From JACQFK01 sp036383955 (GTDB lineage Bacteria; Planctomycetota; MHYJ01; JACPRB01), in NCBI GenBank assembly GCA_036383955.1, contig DASVNH010000204.1, forward strand, positions 15,345 through 79,344: 64,000 nucleotides of DNA, written 5' to 3'. Made by a program: the position numbers and the translations under genes. The notes below the pieces were generated by a model. The model saw only the letters and a program-made list of their open reading frames with translations, searched no databases and was not told the DNA's origin. This document shows positions 24,232-31,864 of this stretch, one piece after another (the first letter of the stretch is position 1; the number at the start of each line of letters is the position of its first letter).

Positions 24232-25913
24232 TTGTCGAGGATCAGGACCTCGCCGAAGTAGCAGACGTCCAGGCCATGGCCGCCGGGCACGCCCTGGACC
24301 TCGACGAGCGGCGCGCCGCTCAGCGTCGAAAGGTCGACCGTCACGTCCGTCCAGCCGTTGACGGTCGTCGACGGCCCCACGACCTTCTTGACCAGCTCCT
24401 TGCCGTCGGCCCTGACGATCAGCGTCCAAGTGCTCGATTCATGGTGGCCCACCATGATCTTCAGCGTGGTCTTCTGCCCCGCCGCGAGCTCGATCGCGCG
24501 TTTCAGCGTGATCGGCGTCTTGAGGTCCAGGGGGTAGGTGACGAGGACGTTCGACTTCCCCCGCGCGTCGGCGATCAGCGGCGTCCGCGGGCCGGGCTTC
24601 ACGTAGTTGCTCAGGCGCCAGCCTGGCGCCACCGTGTCGACCGGGGTGCGCGCCCCGGCCAGGCCGCCGCGGCCCGCGTTGGGCTCGTTGTTTGCCACCG
24701 GCGCCCCCGGCGGCGCCTCCTTCGAGCCGCCCGTGGCGACGGGCTTCAACGGCGGCGTCCCGCGGCGCAGGAAGAGGATCGCGAAGCAGGTGTCGACGTG
24801 CGGCTCCCGCGGGATGCTGTCGCCCGCGTGCCAGCCGCCGCCCGGCTTCTCGATCGACAGCAGGTGGTTCGCGCCGTCCGGATACCACTCGTAGTTGCCG
24901 ATCAGCTCCGTCCCGTACAGCATGCCCACGCGCTCCAGGCCGTAGAGGTAGTACAGGTAGGCGAACGACGTCTTCTTCGGGTTCTTCTGGACGTCGTAGT
25001 TCTTGGTCAGCCACACCAGGCCCTTGGTCACCACGGGGTCGTTCTTGTACGACGCCCCCAGGAAGTAGTCGTAGATGCACATCGCGCCGACCGCGCCCAC
25101 GGTCATGCTGCCGTAGCTCGTGTTCGACACGCTGGTGGGGTTGTCCTCGCCGCCCTGCGAGCCTTCCCCGTTGTAGCCCCAGCCGCCGTCGGAGTTCTGG
25201 CTCGACATCCACCACTTGCGCGCCTGCGTGAGCACCTTGGGGTCGACGTCGATCCCCGCGTCCAGGCACGAGCGCAGGCCGAGCGCCGCGTACTGCGCGT
25301 TCGAGTTGTCGCCGTTCGGCGGCCCGGGCTTGCGCTTGCGCACCGGGATCCTGGGCAGGGCTTCGGTCTTCCCCGTGGACTTCTTCGGCGCGGGCGCGGC
25401 GCCGGGAGTGCCGCCGCCGCTGGCGACGTCCTCCGCCGGAGGCTTGGGCTTCTTGCCCGTCGGCACGGTGTCCATCTTGGGGACGGGCGCGCCGTAGTCC
25501 CACTGGCCGTTCTCGGCCTGGTTGTCGCAGAGGAACTGGGCGTACTCGGCGATGCGCGCCTGGTACTTGCGGGCGTCGAGCTTCTGGAACGCCATCGCGC
25601 CGAGCGACGCGGTGTAGGTCGAGGAGATCTCGCGCTCGAGGCAGAAGCTGACGATGGGCTGCAACGCGGGCTCCTCGCCGGTGTAGTAACCCGAGTGGAG
25701 CAGCGTGAGGAGGAGGAGCTCGCCGTAGGCCTGCATCGCTTCGGGCTGATGGCGCTTGCCGTGCGGGAAGGTGCCGAACGCCGATCCGCCGCCGATCAGG
25801 ACCTTGCAGCCCTTCTGGATGGCTTCGTCGACCTTGGCCTGGTCGACCTTCGGATGGACGCCCTTGGGCTTGTCCTGAGGGAACGCGAGGAGTAGAGCGA
25901 GCAGGAACCGCAT
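24228..25913 (-). CDS. Secreted alpha/alpha-toroid protein (prenyltransferase/squalene-cyclase repeat)
   Basis: 561 residues; leader MRFLLALLLAFPQDKPKG; GGGAGG upstream. Residues about 25-390 form an (alpha/alpha) barrel with toroid repeat signatures such as FLCDNQAENGQWDYG, WWMSSQNSDGGWGYNGEG and GLVWLTKNYDVQKNP. A low-complexity insert (GKKPKPPAEDVASGGG) interrupts them. The last about 140 residues are a beta-sandwich (ITLKRAIELAAGQKTTLKIMVGHHESSTW ... TDVTVDLSTLSG). The squalene-cyclase DxDD motif was not seen, so terpene cyclisation is unlikely; such secreted toroids are common and uncharacterised in planctomycetes. A second toroid gene lies at 30461-31501. Confidence 0.82.
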   Translation of the reverse strand: MRFLLALLLAFPQDKPKGVHPKVDQAKVDEAIQKGCKVLIGGGSAFGTFPHGKRHQPEAMQAYGELLLLTLLHSGYYTGEEPALQPIVSFCLEREISSTYTASLGAMAFQKLDARKYQARIAEYAQFLCDNQAENGQWDYGAPVPKMDTVPTGKKPKPPAEDVASGGGTPGAAPAPKKSTGKTEALPRIPVRKRKPGPPNGDNSNAQYAALGLRSCLDAGIDVDPKVLTQARKWWMSSQNSDGGWGYNGEGSQGGEDNPTSVSNTSYGSMTVGAVGAMCIYDYFLGASYKNDPVVTKGLVWLTKNYDVQKNPKKTSFAYLYYLYGLERVGMLYGTELIGNYEWYPDGANHLLSIEKPGGGWHAGDSIPREPHVDTCFAILFLRRGTPPLKPVATGGSKEAPPGAPVANNEPNAGRGGLAGARTPVDTVAPGWRLSNYVKPGPRTPLIADARGKSNVLVTYPLDLKTPITLKRAIELAAGQKTTLKIMVGHHESSTWTLIVRADGKELVKKVVGPSTTVNGWTDVTVDLSTLSGAPLVEVQGVPGGHGLDVCYFGEVLILDK

Positions 25914-25949
25914 ACCCGAAACCTCCCTGCAGGATCGCCCCGGCTCGCC

Positions 25950-25955
25950 ATTCTA
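25950..25955 (-). promoter_or_regulatory. -10-like TAGAAT upstream of the toroid-protein gene
   Basis: On the minus strand TAGAAT lies 36 bases before ATG 25913, leaving room for a normal leader with the GGGAGG ribosome-binding site. No clear -35. Confidence 0.35.
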
Positions 25956-26013
25956 GCCGGAGGATGTCGGGTAATAAAACTCCTTTCTTGACAGCGGTGG
26001 GGCCCCGCCGGAG

Positions 26014-26019
26014 TATTAC
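26014..26019 (+). promoter_or_regulatory. -10-like TATTAC nine bases before the start of the 26029 operon
   Basis: TATTAC is followed by nine bases and then ATG 26029. A TTGACA is present at 25988-25993, but the spacer is 20 bases, longer than the usual 16-18. Confidence 0.35.
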
Positions 26020-26028
26020 CCTCCGAAG

Positions 26029-27306
26029 ATGAGCCTGTTTCTCGCGCTGCTGCCTGCCCTGAGCCCCGTCGAAGGGTTGGCCGCCCAGGACCCCCACCCC
26101 CTCAAGCACCGGATCCTGACGACCTGGGACACCTGGATCTGCGAGGACGATCCCGCCGGCAAGAGCTACCTCGCGGAGTACAAGGACCTCGTCGACTGGA
26201 TGTCGAGGAACGACTACAACGCCCTGATCGTGTGGGGGTTCGTCGACGCCCGTCACGGCGGCGAGCCCGCCGCCAAGGACCTCGCCCGCTACGCGAAGTC
26301 CAAGGGCATCGCCCTGCTGCCCGGGGTGTCGGCCCCCGCCCCGATCTGCTACGCCAAGCCCGAGAACCGGGAAAGCCTCCGCACGTCCATGGAGGCGCTG
26401 CTGGAGGCGTACGACGTCGACGGCGTCCATCTCGAGACGGCCGAGGCCGGCTTCGACTGCGGCTGCGTCGAGCACCTGTCGGTCTGCGCGCCGATCGTGG
26501 CCGACGTCCTGCGCGCGCGCCGCAAGGAGCCGCTGTTGACGTACGCGCCCGGAGGGTCGCTCTGGTGGGAGCGGAAGAAGGCGGCGAACGACGTCCTGGG
26601 CCTGCTTCCGGAGGCCTGCGTCGCGCAGTGGAATCTCGAGCTCGCGCAGAGCGACACGCCCTCGCCGGTGAAGCACAACCTCGCCCGGCTCGGCGCGGGC
26701 GGCTGGAGCGCGCACCTGCGGCGGCGGTCGACCGAGCGGGCGGCGTTCGCGCTGATCCGCGGCTTCTACCCGAAGCTCGAGGACATCCGCCTCTTCGCGG
26801 TCAACGCCCGCAAGATGGCGTTCGAAGGGTTCGTCGCCGGCGTCGGCGGCAGCCCGAAGAGCCCGGACGCCGAGCTTGCCTACCTGGCGTTCCTCGACTT
26901 CACCCGCGACCCGTCGCTGACGATGGAGGCGTTCTTCAAGAAGCACGTCCCGCGCCTCTACGGCGACGCCGCCGCGGAGGATGTCGCCAAGCTCCTCCTC
27001 GCCCAACCCGCCCTGCACGAGAAGGCCGTGCCGTACTGGAAGGCCTTCGAGGGCAAGTGGCCGGAGGGAGACGCGAAGGAGGTCGCCGCCGCCCTGGGGG
27101 CCCAGGTCGCGCTGGCGAAGGGCGCGGCGACGAAGGCGAGCGCCGACGGCAAGCGCCGCCTGGACGCGATCCTTCCGATCCTCGAGGAGTACCGCGTGAT
27201 TTGCGAAGCGGCTGCCGCGGGAATCTCCGACAAGGGGAAGCTGGCCGAGGCGTACGAGAAGGCGGGGCTTCCCGATGACCTCTACGGGTACAAGAAATGG
27301 AAATGA
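26029..27306 (+). CDS. Secreted glycosidase-like TIM-barrel protein
   Basis: 425 residues. The leader region MSLFLALLPALSPVEGLAAQ contains the same short repeat as three other leaders. The body suggests a TIM barrel: YNALIVWGFVDARHGG, AKSKGIALLPGVSAPAPICYAKPEN, EAYDVDGVHLETAEAGFDCGC, PEACVAQWNLEL. Acidic residues at strand ends (DGVHLETAE) fit a glycoside-hydrolase-like active site, as in family 20/67-like folds, but no family assignment is secure. The C-terminal third is helical. First gene of a four-gene operon with consecutive stop/start overlaps, next to a PmoA-family gene. A short-leader mRNA is suggested by TATTAC nine bases upstream. Confidence 0.75.
   Translation: MSLFLALLPALSPVEGLAAQDPHPLKHRILTTWDTWICEDDPAGKSYLAEYKDLVDWMSRNDYNALIVWGFVDARHGGEPAAKDLARYAKSKGIALLPGVSAPAPICYAKPENRESLRTSMEALLEAYDVDGVHLETAEAGFDCGCVEHLSVCAPIVADVLRARRKEPLLTYAPGGSLWWERKKAANDVLGLLPEACVAQWNLELAQSDTPSPVKHNLARLGAGGWSAHLRRRSTERAAFALIRGFYPKLEDIRLFAVNARKMAFEGFVAGVGGSPKSPDAELAYLAFLDFTRDPSLTMEAFFKKHVPRLYGDAAAEDVAKLLLAQPALHEKAVPYWKAFEGKWPEGDAKEVAAALGAQVALAKGAATKASADGKRRLDAILPILEEYRVICEAAAAGISDKGKLAEAYEKAGLPDDLYGYKKWK
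26054..26076 (+). repeat. Short interspersed repeat in a signal-peptide coding region (copy 2)
   Basis: CTGCCCTGAGC ... GTCGAAGGG read in frame as PALSPVEG, directly after the hydrophobic core of the leader. Confidence 0.7.
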
Positions 27307-28406
27307 TCCTCGCGCTCCTGCTGCAAGTCACGGTGGAGGCCGGCGCGCGCGACCGCGTGAACGTGCCGGTGGCCGTCGCGTATGCCTCGGACGCGAAGAC
27401 CGCGACGCTGACGGACGCGGCGGGCCGGAAGATCCCGGGGCAGATCGCGGGCGGGATGCTGTATTTCATCCTGCCGGAGCTGAAGGCCGGACAGAAGGCG
27501 GAGTACGCGGTGGCGGCGGGGGCCGTCGAGGCGCCCGCGTTCAAGTGGTCGGACGTCGAGCTCAAGCACGGCGATCGTCCCGTGCTGCGCTACATGAACG
27601 CGCCGCTCGACCCGGCGAAGCGAGAGGAGACCTACAAGGTCTTTCACCATGTCTACAGCCCCGACGGCACGCGTCTGCTGACGAAGGGCGCGGGCGGCCA
27701 GTTTACGCATCACCGCGGCGTGTTCTACGGCTTCAACAAGGTGACGTACGGCGACAACAAGAGCTGCGACATCTGGCACTGCTCGAAGGACGCGCACCAG
27801 GCGCACGACGCCGTTCTCGGGAGCGACGAAGGGCCGGTCTTCGGGCGGCATCGGCTGTCGATCCGCTGGAACGGGGTCGGAAAGGACGTCTTCGCGATGG
27901 AGACCCGGGAGCTGACGGCCTGGGCGGTGCCGGGCGGCCTGCTTCTCGACTTCCAGTCGTCGCTCGAGGCGAAGATCGGGCCGGTGAAGCTCGACGGCGA
28001 TCCGCAGCACGCCGGGTTCCACTTCCGGGCCGACAACGAGGTCAGCGCCAAGACGGCCAAGCAGACGGTCTACACGCGGCCGGACGGCGCGGACAAGCCG
28101 GGCGCGACGCGCAACTGGCCCGGGAACAAGGAGCACGTGAACCTGCCCTGGAACGCGATGAGCTTCACGCTCGACGGCAAGCGCTACACGGCGGTCTATC
28201 TCGACCGGGCGGAGAATCCGAAGGAGGCGCGCTTCAGCGAGCGCGACTACGGGCGCTTCGGGTCGTACTTCGCGACCACCGTGGAGGCCGGCACGCCGCT
28301 CGTCGTCCGCTACCGCCTCTGGATCCAGGAGGGGCAGCCGGAGGTCGCGGCCTGCGCCGCGAAGCACGCGGACTTCATCGACCCGCCCAAGGCCGTCGTC
28401 AAATGA
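27303..28406 (+). CDS. PmoA-family (DUF6807) secreted protein
   Basis: 367 residues from ATG 27303, which overlaps the upstream stop (ATGA); ATG 27297 is the alternative. Short leader MILALLLQVTVEAG. Recognisable PmoA-family features: an N-terminal sandwich, then RYMNAPLDPAKREETYKVFHH with a following HHRGVFYGFN, DIWHCSKDAH, AGFHFRADNEV, and FGSYFATTVEAGTPLVVRYRLWI. Despite the family name it has nothing to do with methane oxidation; members are secreted planctomycete/Bacteroidetes proteins with a galactose-mutarotase-like fold linked to sugar degradation. Function unproven. Middle of the 26029-28833 operon. Confidence 0.88.
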   Translation: MILALLLQVTVEAGARDRVNVPVAVAYASDAKTATLTDAAGRKIPGQIAGGMLYFILPELKAGQKAEYAVAAGAVEAPAFKWSDVELKHGDRPVLRYMNAPLDPAKREETYKVFHHVYSPDGTRLLTKGAGGQFTHHRGVFYGFNKVTYGDNKSCDIWHCSKDAHQAHDAVLGSDEGPVFGRHRLSIRWNGVGKDVFAMETRELTAWAVPGGLLLDFQSSLEAKIGPVKLDGDPQHAGFHFRADNEVSAKTAKQTVYTRPDGADKPGATRNWPGNKEHVNLPWNAMSFTLDGKRYTAVYLDRAENPKEARFSERDYGRFGSYFATTVEAGTPLVVRYRLWIQEGQPEVAACAAKHADFIDPPKAVVK

Positions 28407-28579
28407 AGCCCGCGCCGAATCCCCGGTTCGTCGCGCGCGCCGAGGGCGGAGGCTGGCGGATCTGGGATCACAAGACCAAGCGCTGGGTGGGCGAACCCTA
28501 CGCCTACCGCCCGGAAGAAGTGATCGCCAAGCTCAACGGCGCCCCGGGTCGGACGTCGAAGCTCCGCAAGCTTCCCTGA
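28403..28579 (+). CDS. 58-residue basic protein of unknown function
   Basis: ATG 28403 overlaps the PmoA-family stop (ATGA) and the TGA overlaps the next ATG (TGATG), so the gene is wedged tightly into the operon. The sequence has a compact pattern (WRIWDHKTKRWVGEPYAYRP, then EEVIAKLNG) with aromatic residues and many basic ones, no signal peptide and no membrane helix. The two facing Trp motifs suggest a tiny beta unit. Overlap arrangement and a codon pattern like its neighbours favour a real gene. No family recognised. Confidence 0.6.
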   Translation: MKPAPNPRFVARAEGGGWRIWDHKTKRWVGEPYAYRPEEVIAKLNGAPGRTSKLRKLP

Positions 28580-28833
28580 TGGCGACGCGTCGACCGGCGC
28601 CCGGCGGCCTGCTCCTGTGCGTGGGCCTTCTGGTTCTGCTCGCGCTCGGCTGCCTGGCGCTGCTCCTGCGGAAGACCGAGATGTGCCTCGATTGCAGGCT
28701 CATGCACGGCGGCGTCCTGTTGCGGGAAGCCCTCGTGGCCGGCAAGCCGCAGGATCCCTGCGACTGCTGCGACGGCGAGGGCAACATCTCCCTCCTCCGC
28801 AAGTGGATCTACGGCGCCGCCTGCCGCCGCTGA
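28579..28833 (+). CDS. 84-residue membrane-anchored Cys-rich protein
   Basis: Begins at the ATG of a TGATG junction. One membrane helix (LLLCVGLLVLLALGCLALLL, about 11-30) followed by a small Cys-rich domain with CLDC and, about 25 residues later, CDCCDGEG. The latter fits the DnaJ zinc-finger repeat CxxCxGxG, so a four-Cys metal site is plausible. Last gene of the operon; possibly a metal-binding or redox membrane factor, but this is inference. A hairpin follows at its stop codon. Confidence 0.68.
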   Translation: MATRRPAPGGLLLCVGLLVLLALGCLALLLRKTEMCLDCRLMHGGVLLREALVAGKPQDPCDCCDGEGNISLLRKWIYGAACRR

Positions 28834-28863
28834 CGCGAAGCTGCCCGGCACGTGTGCGTCAGC
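28829..28863. terminator. Hairpin between convergent genes
   Basis: GCTGACGC (28829-28836) and GCGTCAGC (28856-28863) form an 8-bp stem with a 19-base loop. The stop codon 28831-28833 is within the left arm. No T-run. Confidence 0.45.
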
Positions 28864-28894
28864 CTACGGGGTTCCTGGGTCATCTGATGCGGCC

Positions 28895-30415
28895 TCAATG
28901 CGCGGGGAGCAGGAATCCGACTCGGCCGCCGGCCACCATGGGGCCCGAAAGCTTTTTCAACGCGCCGCCCGCGGCGGGAATGGAATAGAGCTCGAAGGTC
29001 CCCGCGACTTCCCGGCAGGCCGAGAAGTAGATCGTGGTGGAGTCGTAGGAAAGATAGAACGCGAGGATGCCGCCTTCGAGCGCGGGGCTCGACAGGTTCA
29101 CGTGGGGCGACCCGGCGAGCGGCGACTTATACAGCTCGAGAAACCCGTCCGTGGTTTCGTCCCCCACGAAGACCAGGCTGGTATCGTTCTCGACCCACAT
29201 GAAGAGTCCGACATCCACTGCCCATCCGGGCGTCGCCGAGATTTGCGTGCCTCCGCCCGCGACCCCCGCGCTCGTGACGAAGAGCGCCTTGGCCGCGCCG
29301 CCCTTCGAGTAACTGATGCCGTGGCCCTTCGTGCTCCAGCCGATAAAGCCCAGGGTTTCTCCGCCGCCTAAGGGGTTGACGACGTCGACTTCCGAACCCG
29401 CCACGCCGGCCTGCGCGGTCAAGCCGAACCGATAGAGCAGATAAGCGCTATCTGGAGACCAGGACATACTTCCCGAGAAGACCGTGGACGTAGACACCTT
29501 CGTCCGGTTAGTCCCATCGACGTTGATGGTGTAGAGCTCCGCGTTCTCGACGTACGCGTACTTCGATTGATCCGGGGACCAGCCCCGGTAGGCCAGGCGG
29601 ATGACCCCGCCAGCGAGTCCGCCCGAAAAGGTCACGGGAGCGCCCCCGGAGGCAGGAACCGCGTAGATCTGCTCCGGAGCCCCCGGCGTCGACACCGCGA
29701 ACAGCGCGACCTGGAGGCCGTCCGGACTGACATCAAACTCGATGGACCGGGCCGTCGCGGAGACTGATTCCGTAAGCTCCACGGCGCCTGAACCGTCCGG
29801 AGCCACCGAGAAGATCTCATTCTGGCCGTCGACGTTCTGATCCGCGGCGTAGACGATCCGAGATCCCGCCCATCCGAAGCTGGCGTAGTAAACGTCGCCC
29901 CCCGGCACGAGCGTGCCGGATACCTTGTTCGGAATTAGTCCGGTGGGCGTGGCCGTGTAAAGCTCGAAGGTCTCGTCGACCTCCCGATCCGCGAGAAAGA
30001 GGACTCGCGAGCTGTCGGGGGACCACCAGACGATCCGGTATACGTCCCCCCCCGCGACCATCGCGCCCGACACCTTGACGGCGGGTCCCCCCGTCGACGG
30101 CGCGACGTAGAGTTCCTCGACCTCGTCCATGTCCTTGTCGGCGACGAAAGCGACCCACTTCCCGTCAAAGGATGGCCGCCATGTGAGCAAGTTTCCGCCA
30201 GGCACGGGAACTCCCGAGAGGTTCACCACGGTGTCGTCGTCGAGGACCGCGAACAGCTCATTGGTTCCGACCGTGTTCTTGTCGGCTTGAAAGTAAACGC
30301 GCGGCCTTAAGGTCGGCGGCAGGCCGCTTCCACCCCCTCCGCCTCCGCCGCCGCTTCCGCAGGCGGGCAGCAGAAGGGCGAGGAACAGAAGGCCGAAACG
30401 CCGGAGCCCATCCAT
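28895..30415 (-). CDS. TolB/WD40-like beta-propeller lipoprotein
   Basis: 506 residues from ATG 30415 (TTG 30421 is possible). Lipoprotein signal ends LLLPAC, followed by a nine-Gly linker that lets the domain stand off the membrane. Repeats of the PD40 type: WWSPDSSRVLFLADREVDET, FDVSPDGLQVALFAV, GWSPDQSKYAYVENAELYTI and SMSWSPDSAYLLYRF predict a six- or seven-bladed propeller, and the phrase VSG.MVAGGDVY recurs. It probably binds partners or ligands at the envelope. By eye it uses more A/T-ending codons than its neighbours, which may indicate separate origin. Confidence 0.85.
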   Translation of the reverse strand: MDGLRRFGLLFLALLLPACGSGGGGGGGGSGLPPTLRPRVYFQADKNTVGTNELFAVLDDDTVVNLSGVPVPGGNLLTWRPSFDGKWVAFVADKDMDEVEELYVAPSTGGPAVKVSGAMVAGGDVYRIVWWSPDSSRVLFLADREVDETFELYTATPTGLIPNKVSGTLVPGGDVYYASFGWAGSRIVYAADQNVDGQNEIFSVAPDGSGAVELTESVSATARSIEFDVSPDGLQVALFAVSTPGAPEQIYAVPASGGAPVTFSGGLAGGVIRLAYRGWSPDQSKYAYVENAELYTINVDGTNRTKVSTSTVFSGSMSWSPDSAYLLYRFGLTAQAGVAGSEVDVVNPLGGGETLGFIGWSTKGHGISYSKGGAAKALFVTSAGVAGGGTQISATPGWAVDVGLFMWVENDTSLVFVGDETTDGFLELYKSPLAGSPHVNLSSPALEGGILAFYLSYDSTTIYFSACREVAGTFELYSIPAAGGALKKLSGPMVAGGRVGFLLPAH

Positions 30416-30460
30416 AGACAATGAAGGCTACCCGAGGCTCTCCTGGATGACAAGGCGCTG

Positions 30461-31501
30461 CTACGGCTTCGGTTTGCGGCGGGCGGGGACCTTGAAGGCG
30501 CCGTCCTTCTGCATCCACAGGACGCAGGCGAAGACGCCCGTCGCCGCCACGTCGTCGTCGCCATGCAGCGGGACCACGCCGTCGGGCTTCTGCGTGGCGA
30601 TCAACGGCTCCAGCCAGTGGTCGCAGAACAGCCGGTAGGCGGCCGGGCCCATCCGGTGCAGCGCGGCAGGCACGCCGAAGTAGTGATACGGCGAGAAGCC
30701 GTGCTCGCCTTCCTTGATCCGCTTGTAATTCTTCTCGAGCCCCTTCGCGTAGCGCGCGAAGAACGGATCGGTCGTCGCGCCGGTCGACTGCAGGCCGAGC
30801 ATCACGTAGGCGGCCCGGGCGAACGCGGGATCGCCCACCCGGTTGTCCGTCCCGTAGCAGATGCCGCCCTGGGGGCCGTCGGAGATCGATTCCAGGTTCT
30901 TGCGGAGGCGGTCGATCATCCCCGGCGGCGCGTCGATCCCGAGCGCCTTGAACTCGAGGAGCGCCGCGTACATCTGGACGTTGATCATGCCCAGGTCGCG
31001 GCCGCCGCCCTTCTTGTTGTAATCCTCCTTCTTCCACATCTCCTTGTGATGGCACCAGCCGCCGCTCTCCTCCTGCTGCTCGGCCGCCAGCTTGTAGGCG
31101 TCGAACACCGCTCTCTGCGTCTGCGGGGTCAGCCCGTATTTGGAGGAGTACTCGGCCAGGAAGTAGAGGCAGGAGCCGAGGTACCAGTTGCGGTTATAGC
31201 CCGTGTCCTTCACCGCCTGCTGGCACCAGCGCACGCAGTCCTCGAGCTCCTTCTCGTAGCCTTCGCCGGCCATCATGAAGGCGAAGCCGGCGTAGACGTA
31301 GCCCCCGAGCATCGAGCCGATCACGCGTTTGGTCTGGGGGTTCTTGTAGTTGGCCTTGAGGTAGGCCATCGACTTCCCCAGCGCCGCCAGGCAGGGCTTG
31401 CACTTCCGCAGCTCCGGGCTGTGCGCCGGAGCGACGTCCTGCGTCCCCGCCCCGATCCCGCCTAGAAAGAGGACGACCCCGACCGCCATCCCGCTCCGCA
31501 T
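30461..31501 (-). CDS. Secreted alpha/alpha-toroid (prenyltransferase-like) protein
   Basis: 346 residues from ATG 31501, with GGAGGG at good spacing; the frame runs upstream to 31540. Leader MRSGMAVGVVLFLGGIGAG. A CxxC pair sits early (RKCKPC). The rest is helical toroid repeats: YLGSCLYFLAEYSSKYGL, EQQEESGGWCHHKEMWK, RLRKNLESISDGPQGGICYG and GDPAFARAAYVMLGLQSTG. It is shorter than the toroid protein at 24228-25913 and lacks its C-terminal sandwich. Catalytic residues of squalene cyclases are not evident. A family-A palindrome lies 39 bp upstream. Confidence 0.8.
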   Translation of the reverse strand: MRSGMAVGVVLFLGGIGAGTQDVAPAHSPELRKCKPCLAALGKSMAYLKANYKNPQTKRVIGSMLGGYVYAGFAFMMAGEGYEKELEDCVRWCQQAVKDTGYNRNWYLGSCLYFLAEYSSKYGLTPQTQRAVFDAYKLAAEQQEESGGWCHHKEMWKKEDYNKKGGGRDLGMINVQMYAALLEFKALGIDAPPGMIDRLRKNLESISDGPQGGICYGTDNRVGDPAFARAAYVMLGLQSTGATTDPFFARYAKGLEKNYKRIKEGEHGFSPYHYFGVPAALHRMGPAAYRLFCDHWLEPLIATQKPDGVVPLHGDDDVAATGVFACVLWMQKDGAFKVPARRKPKP

Positions 31502-31540
31502 GGATTGCCCTCCATCACCCGCGGGATGGGACACCGGCAA

Positions 31541-31575
31541 GTGTTAACGTTCGAATCAGATTCGAACGTTAACAC
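31541..31575. repeat. 35-bp perfect palindrome, family A (copy 2)
   Basis: GTGTTAACGTTCGAATC, A, GATTCGAACGTTAACAC: 17-base arms with no mismatch. It sits four bases after the stop of the Cys-rich lipoprotein gene and 39 bp before the toroid-protein start, so it may end the upstream operon. Confidence 0.9.
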
Positions 31576-31579
31576 TTCG

Positions 31580-31864
31580 TCAGCGGACGCACTGGGGACA
31601 GAGGGGCGGCTTCTCGCGCTCGGAGTTGAGGAAGAGGCCGTTCGCGTCGACGACCCGGTCCCCGCTGATCTTGCAGGTGAGGACCTCGCCCTTCGGATTC
31701 GCCAGGTCCGGGCAGGCCGGGTTGGCGTGGATGATGGTCGAGTAGCCTTTGACGACGTAGACCGTGTCGCCCTTCAGCGACGCCCAGCGCTTCTCGTCGG
31801 GCGTGACGTTCATCGGGTTGCAACCCGCGATGGCCAGCAGCGCGAGGGCGATCAGCTTCTTCAT
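31580..31864 (-). CDS. Small Cys-containing lipoprotein
   Basis: 94 residues; signal MKKLIALALLAIAGC gives a clear lipobox (AIAGC). The mature part has four more Cys (ANPACPD, LTCKIS, PLCPQC), including a C-terminal CxxC, and a motif VVKGYSTIIHANPACPDL. The start overlaps the upstream sulfatase stop (ATGA). Last gene of a run of two sulfatases and this protein; a metal-binding or redox role is possible. No family recognised. Confidence 0.8.
   Translation of the reverse strand: MKKLIALALLAIAGCNPMNVTPDEKRWASLKGDTVYVVKGYSTIIHANPACPDLANPKGEVLTCKISGDRVVDANGLFLNSEREKPPLCPQCVR

Noticed and set aside
24228..25913. Squalene-hopene cyclase
   Set aside because: Toroid repeats are present but the DxDD catalytic motif was not found and the protein is secreted with a C-terminal sandwich.
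25988..26019. Consensus promoter TTGACA/TATTAC ahead of the 26029 operon
   Set aside because: The spacer is 20 bases, outside the normal range, so the -35 was not annotated; only the -10-like hexamer is kept.
27303..28406. Particulate methane monooxygenase subunit, from the family name PmoA
   Set aside because: No membrane helices or copper ligands of PmoA; it is the soluble secreted DUF6807-type family seen in planctomycetes.
31541..31575. Possible tRNA fragment, because GTTCGAATC resembles a T-arm loop
   Set aside because: The sequence is a perfect self-complementary palindrome with no acceptor stem, anticodon arm or CCA-like end around it.
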